A program made the position numbers and the translations under genes. The notes beneath the pieces were generated by a model. The model had not been told where the DNA came from, did no database searches, and saw only the letters and a program-made list of their open reading frames with translations. 64,000 nucleotides of DNA from positions 62,001 to 126,000 of the forward strand of contig MKUN01000002.1 of the NCBI GenBank assembly GCA_001897835.1. The letters are read 5' to 3'. Origin of the DNA: Bacteroidetes bacterium 46-16 (GTDB lineage Bacteria > Bacteroidota > Bacteroidia > Chitinophagales > Chitinophagaceae). The first letter of the stretch is position 1; the number at the start of each line of letters is the position of its first letter. This document shows positions 50,745 to 60,001 of this stretch, one piece after another.

Positions 50745-52376
50745 ATGATATCAGTTTCTAATTTATCGCTTCGCTACGGCAAGCGTGTGTTGTTTGAGGA
50801 TGTGAACCTTAAGTTCACCGAGGGCAATTGTTATGGCATCATAGGTGCCAATGGTGCCGGCAAATCCACCTTCATGAAGATACTTTCAGGTGAGATAGAC
50901 CCCAGCACCGGCAGGGTAGAGATATCCAAAGATCAGCGCATGAGCGTACTGAAGCAGGACCACTACCAGTTCGACGAAACATCTGTCCTGCAAACAGTTA
51001 TGATGGGCAATTCAAAACTTTTTGAGGTGATGCAGGCCAAGGATGCCATTTATGCCAAAGAAGATTTTAGCGAGGAGGACGGCATAAAAGCAGGGGAGCT
51101 CGAAGCCATCTTTGCCGAGATGGATGGCTGGAATGCCGAGAGCGATGCTGCCACGCTGCTCAGCAACCTGGGTATTAAAGAAGACCTTCATTATAAACTG
51201 CTTAAAGAGCTGGATGGCAACCAGAAAGTGCGTGTGCTGCTGGCACAGGCCCTCTTTGGCCACCCCGATATCCTGCTGCTTGACGAACCGACCAATGACC
51301 TGGACCTGGAAACCATCAACTGGCTGGAGAACTTCCTGGCCGATTATGATAAGATCGTGCTCGTAGTATCGCACGATCGTCACTTCCTCGATACGGTCTG
51401 CACACACGTAGCCGATATCGATTTCGGGAAGATCACCATATTTACCGGCAACTACTCCTTCTGGTACGAATCCAGCCAGCTATTGCTCAAGCAGCGTACC
51501 GATGCCAATAAAAAGGCAGAAGATAAGATACGGGAGCTGCAGGAGTTCATCGCCCGCTTTTCGGCCAATGCCTCTAAATCCAAACAGGCCACCAGCCGTA
51601 AAAAAGCCCTTGATAAGATCAAGCTCGAGGATATGGTTGCCTCCAACCGTAAGTATCCCGCCATACTCTTCAACAACCAGGTACGTGAGGCCGGCGACCA
51701 GATACTGGAAGTGAAAGGCTTGGGCAAAACAGTGAACGGGGAGGTCTATTTCAAAGACATCAATATCGACGTGAGGCGAGGCCAGAAGATAGCCGTACTT
51801 TCGCATAACTCATTGGCTACTACAGCATTTTATCAAATACTTGCAGGAGAAGATAAATCTTTTGAAGGCGAATTTAAATGGGGCGTGACCATAACGCCAA
51901 CCTACCTGCCCGCTGATAACCACGATTTTTTTGAGAAGAAAGACCTCAACCTGATCGACTGGTTGCGCCAGTACTCCGAAGAGAAGGACGAGACCTTTAT
52001 CCGTGGTTTCCTGGGTCGCATGCTCTTCTCCGGCGAGGAGACATTGAAGCAATGTAATGTACTGAGCGGTGGCGAAAAAATGCGCTGTATGATCAGCCGC
52101 ATGATGATGCTGAAGGGCAACGTGCTGATGTTCGATGAACCCACCAACCACCTGGACCTCGAGAGCATTACCGCCCTCAACAATGGTATGAAAGATTTTA
52201 AAGGCACCATCCTCTTCACCACGCGCGACCATGCACTGGCCGAGACCGTAGCCGACCGCATACTTGAACTTACCCCCAACGGCCTCATTGACCGTGAAAT
52301 GGAATTCGACGAATATGTGAGCAGCGACAAGATCAAAGCCATCCGTGCAGAGATGTATGGTGAAGCGCTTGTATAA
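50745..52376 (+). CDS. ABC-F family ATPase (YbiT-like) with degenerate second nucleotide site
   Basis: 543 residues, two ABC domains and the ~80-residue interdomain linker (RTDANKKAEDKIRELQEFIA), no membrane part; ABC-F proteins act on the ribosome. First site: Walker A IIGANGAGKSTFMKIL intact, signature weakened to LDGNQKVRVLL, Walker B ILLLDEPTNDLDLET, SHDRHF. Second site: Walker A replaced by VLSHNSLATTAFYQIL, signature LSGGEKMRCMI and DEPTNHLDLES intact, H-loop TTRDH. The lost second P-loop is also found in related Bacteroidota proteins, as I recall. Could be a translation factor of the EttA/YbiT type; antibiotic protection is less likely. Confidence 0.92.
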   Translation: MISVSNLSLRYGKRVLFEDVNLKFTEGNCYGIIGANGAGKSTFMKILSGEIDPSTGRVEISKDQRMSVLKQDHYQFDETSVLQTVMMGNSKLFEVMQAKDAIYAKEDFSEEDGIKAGELEAIFAEMDGWNAESDAATLLSNLGIKEDLHYKLLKELDGNQKVRVLLAQALFGHPDILLLDEPTNDLDLETINWLENFLADYDKIVLVVSHDRHFLDTVCTHVADIDFGKITIFTGNYSFWYESSQLLLKQRTDANKKAEDKIRELQEFIARFSANASKSKQATSRKKALDKIKLEDMVASNRKYPAILFNNQVREAGDQILEVKGLGKTVNGEVYFKDINIDVRRGQKIAVLSHNSLATTAFYQILAGEDKSFEGEFKWGVTITPTYLPADNHDFFEKKDLNLIDWLRQYSEEKDETFIRGFLGRMLFSGEETLKQCNVLSGGEKMRCMISRMMMLKGNVLMFDEPTNHLDLESITALNNGMKDFKGTILFTTRDHALAETVADRILELTPNGLIDREMEFDEYVSSDKIKAIRAEMYGEALV

Positions 52377-52477
52377 CATATTGAGTATACTGGTATGGGG
52401 CAGGGTAGCAAACCCTGCCCTCATTATTATGAACCAACAAGGCTAAAGATTATATTTATCCGTACAAACCTTCTTAT

Positions 52478-53353
52478 ATGATCGCTTATAATCCGAAGGA
52501 CTGGCTCATATTTATTTTTAAGGTACACCGCGCCGATACCATACGCCAGCTATTTCCCCTGCTGCTGATGGTAGCCATTTATTCAGCCGGTATAGCCTGG
52601 TGGGAGTTGACCTATTTCGGCCCCGAGCATAGCTGGCTGAAGAACCTGCCTGTATTGCACAGCCTGCTGGGCTTTGTCATATCGCTGCTGCTGGTCTTTC
52701 GCACCAATACTGCGTATGACAGGTGGTGGGAAGGCCGCAAGCTATGGGGCGCCCTGGTAAATAACAGCCGTAACCTTGCCATAAAACTTAATGCACTCCT
52801 CGACGGGCAGGATACAGATACCCGCAGCTTCTACCGCCGCATGATCCCGCTTTATGCCAAGGTACTGATGGCGCACCTGCAGGCAGAGCAAACCCGCTGG
52901 TCGCTCGATGAAAAGGAACACCCGGAGTTTGCCACCATCGATATGAGCAAGCATGTGCCCAACCAGGTAGCCCGGCTAATGATCAGCAAAGCTGTGCTGC
53001 TGCACCGTTCCGGCAAGATAAGTGGGGATGAACTCATCGTCATCAACGGGGAGCTGCTCTCTTTTACCGATATCTGCGGGGCTTGCGAACGCATCAAGAA
53101 TACCCCCATCCCTTATTCTTACAGCGCCTTCATCAAAAAGTTTATATTTTTCTATATCATGACATTACCGCTGGGCCTCGTGTTCCAGTTGGGCTACCTG
53201 GTAGTGCCCGTGGTTACCCTGGTGCTGTATGTACTGGCCAGCCTCGAGATCGTGGCCGAGGAGATCGAAGACCCCTTCGGCACGGATACCAATGACCTGC
53301 CTATGGATAAGATATCGGATAACATACAGCGGCACATAGCCGAGCTGATATAG
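52478..53353 (+). CDS. Bestrophin-family anion channel (YneE-like)
   Basis: 291 residues, four membrane helices in bestrophin order: LLMVAIYSAGIAWWEL (~27-43), SLLGFVISLLLVFRTNTAYDRWWEGR (~60-85, split motif), then two near the C-terminus (FIFFYIMTLPLGLVF; VVPVVTLVLYVLASLEIVAE). The R-T-N-x-x-Y-x-R-W-x-E-G-R motif is the family signature. Forms pentameric anion or cation channels in the inner membrane. TATATTTA precedes the ATG. Confidence 0.92.
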   Translation: MIAYNPKDWLIFIFKVHRADTIRQLFPLLLMVAIYSAGIAWWELTYFGPEHSWLKNLPVLHSLLGFVISLLLVFRTNTAYDRWWEGRKLWGALVNNSRNLAIKLNALLDGQDTDTRSFYRRMIPLYAKVLMAHLQAEQTRWSLDEKEHPEFATIDMSKHVPNQVARLMISKAVLLHRSGKISGDELIVINGELLSFTDICGACERIKNTPIPYSYSAFIKKFIFFYIMTLPLGLVFQLGYLVVPVVTLVLYVLASLEIVAEEIEDPFGTDTNDLPMDKISDNIQRHIAELI

Positions 53354-53359
53354 AAGATC

Positions 53360-54358
53360 TTACCTGGATGCAGTGAGTGCAGGAGCCGGGGTAAACTTGA
53401 TGACCGTATGCGTTGCAGGCTTCAATGTGCGCAGATAAGTATATATAGCGGCAAGATCTTCCGCCGTCATATGGCTGTACATTGTCCATGGCATCCAGGT
53501 ATTGAAGGTGCCCGGGCTTATGGACGGAGACTGGTAACTACTGTCTGCATAGGCTTTGAAACGATTTACGAAGGCTTGTTCGCTCCATGTGCCTATACCT
53601 GTTCCTTCATCGGGTGTTATATTAGCAGAGCGCACCGTAGAGCCATCGGGTAAAGGGAACTCGCGCCCACCGCTGAAGGCCAGCTCTTTGATGATCTGCC
53701 CCTGTTTCACCTGTGTATGGCATTCCACGCATCCAGCAGCATTCACCAGGTAGGCACCATAAGCCAGCTTGTCACTCGCCGGTGGCCGTGTTTGAGGAGT
53801 AGCTTTGTGCGGAATGGTATTAACTATAAAGTTCATAGGGAAATCGTTTTGATGCTCCGGTATTTTATTCTCTACAGGCTGCAGCGTACGTATATAGGCT
53901 ATGATGCACTTGATATCTTCCGGATCCATGCTGCCATAATAGGGGTAGGGCATTACCGGGAACATAGCCTTCCCATCTTTATCCACGCCCGTAGTTATGA
54001 CCCGGAAGAGCTCGCCATCCGTATAGCGGCTAATACCTGCCGGTGTTATATTGCGTGAAGTGTATGAACCGGGGAAGCCATATTTCTGGTCAAAGAGTTC
54101 ACCGCCTTTGCCCAATGTACCCGGCACCACGGGACCAGAGAACTTGCTCCAATCGCGGGAGGAGTGGCAGTCCATACATACGGTAACACTATTGGCGAGG
54201 TAGCGGCCACGTTCAATATTTTCGGGGGTCATGGCCACCTTCATATCGGGTGCGGGGCCTACATTGGGCAGGGCCAGTTTTACATAAGTGAGCAAACCGG
54301 CTACTGCTATGATGACGAGCAGGACCAAATAACCTAAAAACTTAAGGACTTTACGCAT
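53360..54358 (-). CDS. Membrane-anchored dihaem cytochrome c
   Basis: 332 residues: N-terminal membrane anchor (FLGYLVLLVIIAVAGLLTYV), two c-type haem sites CMDCH (~residue 61) and CVECH (~residue 207) and candidate axial Met residues (e.g. NTWMPWTMYSHMTAEDL). Resembles the cytochrome c subunits of periplasmic alcohol/gluconate dehydrogenases, but no dehydrogenase lies beside it. Electron-transfer role in the periplasm. Ends 6 bp from the convergent bestrophin gene. Confidence 0.9.
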   Translation of the reverse strand: MRKVLKFLGYLVLLVIIAVAGLLTYVKLALPNVGPAPDMKVAMTPENIERGRYLANSVTVCMDCHSSRDWSKFSGPVVPGTLGKGGELFDQKYGFPGSYTSRNITPAGISRYTDGELFRVITTGVDKDGKAMFPVMPYPYYGSMDPEDIKCIIAYIRTLQPVENKIPEHQNDFPMNFIVNTIPHKATPQTRPPASDKLAYGAYLVNAAGCVECHTQVKQGQIIKELAFSGGREFPLPDGSTVRSANITPDEGTGIGTWSEQAFVNRFKAYADSSYQSPSISPGTFNTWMPWTMYSHMTAEDLAAIYTYLRTLKPATHTVIKFTPAPALTASR

Positions 54359-54446
54359 AGAGGCAATTTTTAATAGTGGATGACATTAAAACATGCCTCT
54401 AAAGTATATATATGTATTCATATTTGCAATAGGGTTATAAAACAGA

Positions 54447-56375
54447 TCATTTACTCATAACATTTACCGGGCTTAGGGTTGGCAATATGATGCGCGATGC
54501 GTTGGTGGCCTCATGGTACACTTTAATGGTGGACTTTATAAAGTCATCATCGTAAGCGCGGTATATATTAAGGAACTGCTGCGGGTTGCGATCTACAAGG
54601 GGGAACCAACTGCTTTGCACCTGCACCATGATGCGGTGGCCTTTGCGGAATACATGCGCCACATCGGGCATGGTATATTTCACCTCGGTCACTTCGCCGG
54701 GCTTGAAAGCCTCCGGATCGGACAGGCTATTACGGTAGCGGCCACGCATCACCTCGGCACGCACCAGCATCTGGTAGCCGCCCATAGGGTAGTCTTTGCC
54801 ATTACCGGCGCCATCCTTTTTATCATCATAGCTGAAATCGTCGGGGAACACATCTATTAGTTTCACAATAAAATCGGCATCGGTGGTGGAGAGCGACACA
54901 AAAAGGTCGGCTATTACGGGGCCGCCTATAGTGAGATCATCGGTAAGGGGGCCGCTTTTGTAGACCAGTACATCGGGGCGGCGCGCTGCAAAGCGCTGAT
55001 CGTCATCCATATACTCGCGGGTACGATCCCAGTGCACGCCTTCGGCATAGGGCACAGGATTGGCAGGATCGCTAATATATTTGTCGCTGGAGTTCTCCAT
55101 CTCCGGTATCACAAGCGACAGACCATTATTGGGCTGCAGGTAGAAGGAGCGGTTCTTCTTTTCCTCAGGGGGCCATTTATCGAAAGTATGCCATTCGTTG
55201 GCACCGGTAAAGAATATATTGGCTTCCTTAATATCGGTTATATCTCCTTTATTTTCAAGGTGATAGCGGAAGAAAGGCTCCTCGATGTGCTTTTGGTAAT
55301 ATTCAGCCGTTTTGCTGCCAAAGCGTATATTGCCCAGGTATTCGCCCGTGGTCTTTGCCCAGGCGCCATGGCTCCAGGGGCCCATCACCAGCCGGTTATT
55401 GTTCTTCGCATCTTTTTCTATGGCTTTGTACAGGTTCCAGGCACCGTAACAATCTTCCGCATCGAAAAGGCCGCCAACCACGAGGGTAGCCGTGCCGGGG
55501 ACAATATGATCTACGAAATTGCGGGGGTTGCGCTTGTACCACCATTTATCATAATCGGGGTGGGTATAAAGGTCTTTCCAGAAGGCTATGCTGTCGCCCA
55601 TGAGCTTGCGGAAGTTGCGCAGGCTGCCGGTCTCGAGGTAAAACTTGTAATTATCTTTAGTGCCGTAGTGCTCAAAACCTTTTACGCCATGCCTGGTAGG
55701 TTCGGGGCGGGGCTTACCAAAACCGGAGTAAAAACTGAAACCATCCATGATAAAGAAGGCTCCATTGTGATGAAAGTCATCACCTGAAAACCAATCAGTT
55801 ACAGGCGCTTGCGGACTTACTGCTTTAAGGTTTGGATGACCACAAAGGGCGGCCATAGTGCTGTAGAAGCCAGGGTAGGAAACGCCGAAAACACCTACAT
55901 TCCCATTATTATTTTTCACATTATTCACCAGCCAGTCGATGGTATCATATGCATCGGTACTCTCATCTATAGCGCCTTCTTTCTTGTCGGGGTTGTAGGG
56001 GCGTATATCCACAAAATCGCCCTCGCTCATGTAGCGGCCGCGCACATCCTGCAGCACCATGATATAACCGGCTTTGAGGTAATCCATCCAGTAATAGTTC
56101 CAAAAATTTTTGAATGAGTCCTTGCCATAGGGGGCTATGGAATAGGGGGTGCGGCATATGAGTATGGGGTGCAGGCCCTTGCTGTTCTTAGGGCTGTATA
56201 TGGCGGTATATAACTGCTTGCCATCGCGCATAGGTATATAGAGCTCCTGCTTGGTATAGTTGCGCCGGGTCCATACAGAATCGGCTTTGGTACTGCTGAC
56301 CTTTGCTTTGGTCTTTGGTTCGGCGAAGGAGCAAAATGCAGCCAGGAGCAGGATGCAGGTAAGGATATGTTTCAT
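54447..56375 (-). CDS. CocE/NonD-family (X-Pro dipeptidyl-peptidase S15-like) hydrolase
   Basis: 642 residues: signal peptide (KHILTCILLLAAFCSFAEP), alpha/beta-hydrolase N-domain (QELYIPMRDGKQLYTAIYSP; TPYSIAPYG oxyanion region), nucleophile GVSYPGFYSTM, then a C-terminal jelly-roll PepX_C domain (~400-640, e.g. DLFVSLSTTDADFIVKLIDV). The group includes cocaine esterase, glutaryl-7-ACA acylase and X-Pro peptidases. Secreted or periplasmic; probably cleaves esters, amides or peptides. Single gene. Confidence 0.93.
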   Translation of the reverse strand: MKHILTCILLLAAFCSFAEPKTKAKVSSTKADSVWTRRNYTKQELYIPMRDGKQLYTAIYSPKNSKGLHPILICRTPYSIAPYGKDSFKNFWNYYWMDYLKAGYIMVLQDVRGRYMSEGDFVDIRPYNPDKKEGAIDESTDAYDTIDWLVNNVKNNNGNVGVFGVSYPGFYSTMAALCGHPNLKAVSPQAPVTDWFSGDDFHHNGAFFIMDGFSFYSGFGKPRPEPTRHGVKGFEHYGTKDNYKFYLETGSLRNFRKLMGDSIAFWKDLYTHPDYDKWWYKRNPRNFVDHIVPGTATLVVGGLFDAEDCYGAWNLYKAIEKDAKNNNRLVMGPWSHGAWAKTTGEYLGNIRFGSKTAEYYQKHIEEPFFRYHLENKGDITDIKEANIFFTGANEWHTFDKWPPEEKKNRSFYLQPNNGLSLVIPEMENSSDKYISDPANPVPYAEGVHWDRTREYMDDDQRFAARRPDVLVYKSGPLTDDLTIGGPVIADLFVSLSTTDADFIVKLIDVFPDDFSYDDKKDGAGNGKDYPMGGYQMLVRAEVMRGRYRNSLSDPEAFKPGEVTEVKYTMPDVAHVFRKGHRIMVQVQSSWFPLVDRNPQQFLNIYRAYDDDFIKSTIKVYHEATNASRIILPTLSPVNVMSK

Positions 56376-56694
56376 ATATATACGCTGAAAATGAGGTTTT
56401 AAAAGTAGGGAATTTGAGGGAAAATCTTTAAGCCTGCAGGCATAAATACCCGGCTGGAGCTTACCCGGCCTCTGCTTGCGGAGTTATTAAAAAGCAGAAG
56501 TACCCTACAGGACAAATATAATTCATTAAGTTGATTTTCAAATGATTAGGTGAATTTATCTCTATTTTGTTACTTCCGGTTCACTTCCGGGAGGGTTCCG
56601 GTTTATTTCTGCCTGCTTCGGGATATTTCCGGTAGTCATTATTTCCTGTTGCGAGAGGGGCTACCGGCCGAAAAGCAAGCCAGGAAAGCCATAT

Positions 56695-56734
56695 GCATGA
56701 TAATAGTTATTTCCTGTTATTACCTGATCTACTT
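56695..56734 (+). repeat. Second copy of sequence shared with 11447-11487
   Basis: GCATGATAATAGTTATTTCC and the following TATTACCTGATCTACTT match 11447-11487 with a few changes. It lies in the 552-bp gene-free stretch 56376-56927, which also contains clustered TTCCGG/TTCCT motifs (56565-56660) reminiscent of the repeats near the Septu-like island; no gene is supported there. Confidence 0.45.
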
Positions 56735-56927
56735 TTGAAGTAAAGCCGGAGTGCTCATCATTCCATGCCGATTTTTTATCCTGTATGGTATGCGCAGCGG
56801 CGGAGAAAAGCCAAATGCCTATGCAAGATACGAAACTGACGGAGGGGCTTCCAAATTTTAATATCCACATCCAGGATCAACTAAGCTAATAGCTATTATC
56901 TTAGTTGCCTGAAATATACCATAAGCT

Positions 56928-57104
56928 ATGAGATCGAAGATCATCGCGGGCATCCTGGCCCTGGGGCTTTTTGCCGGCATCAGCAGCCATGCCATGCCCA
57001 GGCACCGCAAACACAGGGGACATCCCAAACACCGGAGCTCGGCCCAGCATAAGCATAGCCATGCGCACAAGCACAGTACGGCCCACAAACATAAAAGAAA
57101 GTAG
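56928..57104 (+). CDS. Small secreted His/Lys/Arg-rich protein, 58 residues
   Basis: Clean small gene: a signal peptide (MRSKIIAGILALGLFAGISS, then HA) followed by a 36-residue mature part made almost only of His, Lys, Arg, Ser and Ala (MPRHRKHRGHPKHRSSAQ, then HKHSHAHKHSTAHKHKRK). About a dozen His residues suggest metal binding (copper, nickel or zinc) or, because of the charge, binding to DNA or acidic glycans. It has no family I can name. The GC-richer coding stretch stands out from the AT-rich flanks, supporting that it is translated. Confidence 0.65.
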   Translation: MRSKIIAGILALGLFAGISSHAMPRHRKHRGHPKHRSSAQHKHSHAHKHSTAHKHKRK

Positions 57105-57345
57105 CCTGAGGCACCAGGGGTAGCAGTAGCAGGGAAGCCGACCACTTTTTGCGACGCTACATTGCTAGGAGCAGCAATAGGGAATATGGCTAGAGGTGCT
57201 TCTGGATCGTTATTATTCTACTTAACATAATGTTAATTATAGAACAAAAAGAAAAACAAGATAAATAGCGGTTACATAATCTCCTTACAGTTAAGCAGGT
57301 TTAAGGCATCGGGCTATAGTCTATTATACTTGATGCCTGGGATCC

Positions 57346-57414
57346 TTGAATGCCTTCAGAGAAGGGTTTTATTAACAGCACCTGATGCCCTTCGGAACAT
57401 CAGGAGCAACGGGG
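57346..57414 (+). repeat. REP-like double-hairpin element, copy D
   Basis: TTGAATGCC; hairpin 1 CCTTC-AGA-GAAGG; linker GTTTTATTAACA; hairpin 2 GCACCTGATG/CATCAGGAGC with loop cccttcggaa; ends AACGGGGG. Upstream AGGCATC/GATGCCT (57304-57337) forms a further inverted pair. The surrounding gap 57105-57493 holds no gene. Confidence 0.8.
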
Positions 57415-57493
57415 GCAGTACTTAGTTCTAAAAAGGAAATACCCAGAAACCATCTCTGAACTCAGGGTACTTGAGGACTTCCTAACTGTAATC

Positions 57494-57832
57494 TTAGTAG
57501 AACGGTAAATCCTGTACTGATTTACATTCTATAGTAAAGAACAGGTTACTGACAGCATTTCTTGATATCAATATAGCTTTGACATCAAATTCCTCTTCCT
57601 CTTCAAAGTCATCAAGCATATTCGCAATATCTGCTTTTGTATGCTTTAGTGTATTGTGTACTAGCTCAAAATATACATTAGCGATTCTATTGCCCACTTG
57701 TGTAACCTTATCCAATGGCCATATAGTTATATCGTAGATTTTCTGATTATTGTAAGTCTCCCCTATATGCTTAGACAGGGAATTAGCCAGTTCAATTGCT
57801 TTAGATTTTGTAAAGATTTGCTTGTCTGACAT
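57494..57832 (-). CDS. Hypothetical protein, 112 residues
   Basis: Not recognised. Soluble, with a very acidic stretch MLDDFEEEEEFDVKAIL in the second half and a hydrophobic strand before it. AT-rich codon use like the rest of this accessory zone. Divergent from the NUMOD4-like fragment 31 bp away, so the two share a promoter region. Confidence 0.55.
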   Translation of the reverse strand: MSDKQIFTKSKAIELANSLSKHIGETYNNQKIYDITIWPLDKVTQVGNRIANVYFELVHNTLKHTKADIANMLDDFEEEEEFDVKAILISRNAVSNLFFTIECKSVQDLPFY

Positions 57833-57862
57833 AGTTCAAAGTTTCCTCCAATATACACACAT

Positions 57863-58111
57863 ATGTCAAAAAACAAACTACCTCCTGCTACTCAGGTGAT
57901 CAATGGTGCATTGTACAAAAGGGTTAAAGGCTATACGCAGTATTACATCAATGAGTCAGGTGATGTATGGGGCATCTATGAATGCCAGCTACTAAAGGTC
58001 TATATGGTTCAAGCTACAAGTTACCGGTATTGCTACCTGTACAGGTATGGTAAGAAAGTACCTAGGGCGCCTGAAGTTACTACTTCAGGAAAGGCACAGA
58101 AAGCTATCTGA
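57863..58111 (+). pseudogene. NUMOD4-like fragment of a homing (HNH) endonuclease
   Basis: 82 residues. GALYKRVKGYTQYYINESGD followed by VWGIYECQLLK and a final YCYLYRYGKK resembles the NUMOD4 substrate-recognition motif that precedes HNH domains in phage-type homing nucleases. Beyond the stop, other frames show YVHR (near 58110) and NGLQNGVKKHS before a TAG at 58198-58200, reminiscent of the missing HNH/NUMOD1 end. So a decayed endonuclease is likely; a short intact protein is the alternative. Confidence 0.45.
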
Positions 58112-58268
58112 AGGCCGAAAATATGTTCATCGAGGATAGCCCAGGTACAGGTAGTGACTATAAGAATGGCCTGCAGAATGGAGTTAAGAAACACTCATAG
58201 CCGAAGATCCTACGGAACTTCTTAAAAAAGAATAGGTACAACACTTTACAGTGAGTTGTTAGGTTAGT

Positions 58269-59078
58269 TTATTTCTTAAATATTTCATTGACTTCATTTC
58301 TACCAATAATGGCAATCACTTTGTTTACCGAACTCAGTGAACTCCAAAACAGCATCAAAATGATGTAATTTAACGCTATATAAATTAGAGGCACTAATGA
58401 GAATAAAATAACTAGGACTACAGCTTTGACTTCGATATTGGGTTCCAAAGTGTATTCTAACAATTGTTTTCCAGGAGGATTATTAGAAAATATTAAGGCC
58501 AAAACAAAAAATAACAAGCAAATCAAAAAGTTTAGAAAAGTGAGAATTATATAATTGTACTTTTTTATCAAATATGGAAATATTAAAAACACATAAAAGT
58601 AAAATAATACGGAAAACTTCAAGTAGTATAAGATGAAATTATGTATGTAGTTTACACACTCCGGTTCCTTAAATTCTTCAGCAATTGCAGTAAGCAACAC
58701 CATTACCACACAAAAGCAACCATTATAGAAAAAAGCAGGGAAAAACCTCTTAGAGACAGTATGTTCTTCATGTGACCTATGAATAAAAAAGCTTGAGACA
58801 TTAAAGCAGATTAAGTTTATTTTTTTAATGCCTTTTAAAAATAACCGGTAAGTCCAACGCTTTATTCTTTGTATCCTTCGGCTAGCTTCTCCTCGAGGAA
58901 TTACCATCCTAGAAAATTCCTCAATCCTTGAATTATATAAAATAGCTAATTGCTCCTTGTATTCTAGATGCCCCTTTAATTGAACTGCTCCTTTTTCAAA
59001 GAAAGAAAACAGGGCAATGCCACCAAAATAAACCTCAGCTAAGAGAGCAAAAAAATGGGAATAGTGATAAAAGTTCAT
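58269..59078 (-). CDS. Multi-pass membrane protein of unknown family (partner of PLD-like protein)
   Basis: 269 residues with one helix at the N-terminus (~8-28), a basic cytoplasmic stretch (~30-108) and four more helices (~112-132, 147-172, 175-198, 217-246), e.g. FSVLFYFYVFLIFPYLI and VVLVILFSLVPLIYIALNYI. No transporter, kinase or peptidase motif seen. It is translationally close (11 bp) to the upstream PLD-like gene, AT-rich, and in an accessory region, which fits a membrane effector of a two-gene conflict system. That role is inference only. Confidence 0.65.
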   Translation of the reverse strand: MNFYHYSHFFALLAEVYFGGIALFSFFEKGAVQLKGHLEYKEQLAILYNSRIEEFSRMVIPRGEASRRIQRIKRWTYRLFLKGIKKINLICFNVSSFFIHRSHEEHTVSKRFFPAFFYNGCFCVVMVLLTAIAEEFKEPECVNYIHNFILYYLKFSVLFYFYVFLIFPYLIKKYNYIILTFLNFLICLLFFVLALIFSNNPPGKQLLEYTLEPNIEVKAVVLVILFSLVPLIYIALNYIILMLFWSSLSSVNKVIAIIGRNEVNEIFKK

Positions 59079-59089
59079 GTAAATATTTA

Positions 59090-59629
59090 CTAGGTTATTT
59101 CTCCTGCTTTTTCAAAAGCCTCCTGAAATAAATCATCCAGCATTATTGATGTGCTAGAATCATTAAAGCTAAACCAGGCAAGGTAATTATGGATATCTTT
59201 TTCATATCTAAACATTGTCTTATCAAAGACTGAATAATGGAATTCATTTCCTTTATTATCCAATCTGTTTAATAAAATAGCACCTGCAGCTTCATTTAAT
59301 TGTTTAAATCTGATATTTTTTCCCTCACGCTTATATTCCTGTAATAGTAAATATGTTTTGGACCTTGGATTGGGGTCATGGATAAATAGAATATTAAGTT
59401 CAATTCCGTCCCTACTTAGGAAGTTTTTTAAAGACTCAATATAATTGGGCTGATCACTTACATTGCCGTCCAGAGATCCAAGTAGTAAATTAGCTGAATG
59501 TCGTGTATTCTCAAAAAGCGCGGACATTGCTACAGAAGCATGATCAGCACCGGCATTAGGAAGAATATCCGCGGATTTTTCTGCTGCCTTTACCTTAACT
59601 AATTCAATGAATTTTTCGAGCTCATTCAT
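59090..59629 (-). CDS. PLD-like (TrmB-C type) fold protein, possible sensor or nuclease-like
   Basis: 179 residues from the ATG at 59629 (MNELEKFIELVKVKAAEK); an earlier ATG at 59698 adds 23 residues and cannot be excluded. After an N-terminal helix, residues ~35-175 follow the PLD-like domain pattern: HSANLLLGSLDGN, GIELNILFIHDPNPRS, IRFKQLNEAAG, FHYSVFDKTMFRYEKD and a final helix DDLFQEAFEKAGE. A full HxK(x)4D motif is absent (only FHYSVFDK remains), so it is more likely a ligand-binding or degenerate domain than an active nuclease. First gene of a pair with the membrane protein. Confidence 0.6.
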   Translation of the reverse strand: MNELEKFIELVKVKAAEKSADILPNAGADHASVAMSALFENTRHSANLLLGSLDGNVSDQPNYIESLKNFLSRDGIELNILFIHDPNPRSKTYLLLQEYKREGKNIRFKQLNEAAGAILLNRLDNKGNEFHYSVFDKTMFRYEKDIHNYLAWFSFNDSSTSIMLDDLFQEAFEKAGEIT

Positions 59630-59959
59630 TGTAAAATAACGTTCAAAAATGATACCATAGTATAGAATCTGTAGCCCTAAAGCTGCCTGTTGATGCACAA
59701 AAAAATAAATATTGTTTTAAAATACAAGACTTTAGCAAATATTTTATATATTAAATGTCCACTAACTTGACATAATCCATTTGTAATCTCTAGGGGTTGA
59801 TTAATACTACGTGACAAAATGTCCAATCAGTATAGAAAATATCTATAAGGTAGCCTTTTCGGGTAAATAGACATTCTTTATCGCTCTCCTATAGGCAAGC
59901 AACCTTGCAGTTTGCACCACTAACGGCTGGCGCACCGGGTTAGATTAACTGTAAATAAA

Positions 59960-59979
59960 AAGGTGCAATTAAGCACCTT
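59960..59979 (-). terminator. Terminator of the small hydrophobic peptide gene
   Basis: Stem AAGGTGC/GCACCTT followed on the minus strand by TTTTTATTTAC, 22 bp past the peptide stop codon. The gap 59699-59959 before it is AT-rich and shows no gene. Confidence 0.7.
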
Positions 59980-60001
59980 AACAAGATTTCGATACTGGAG
60001 C

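Noticed and set aside
56550-56870. Short frames in the gap after the CocE-type hydrolase
   Set aside because: Low-complexity, conflicting strands and overlap with dispersed repeat motifs.
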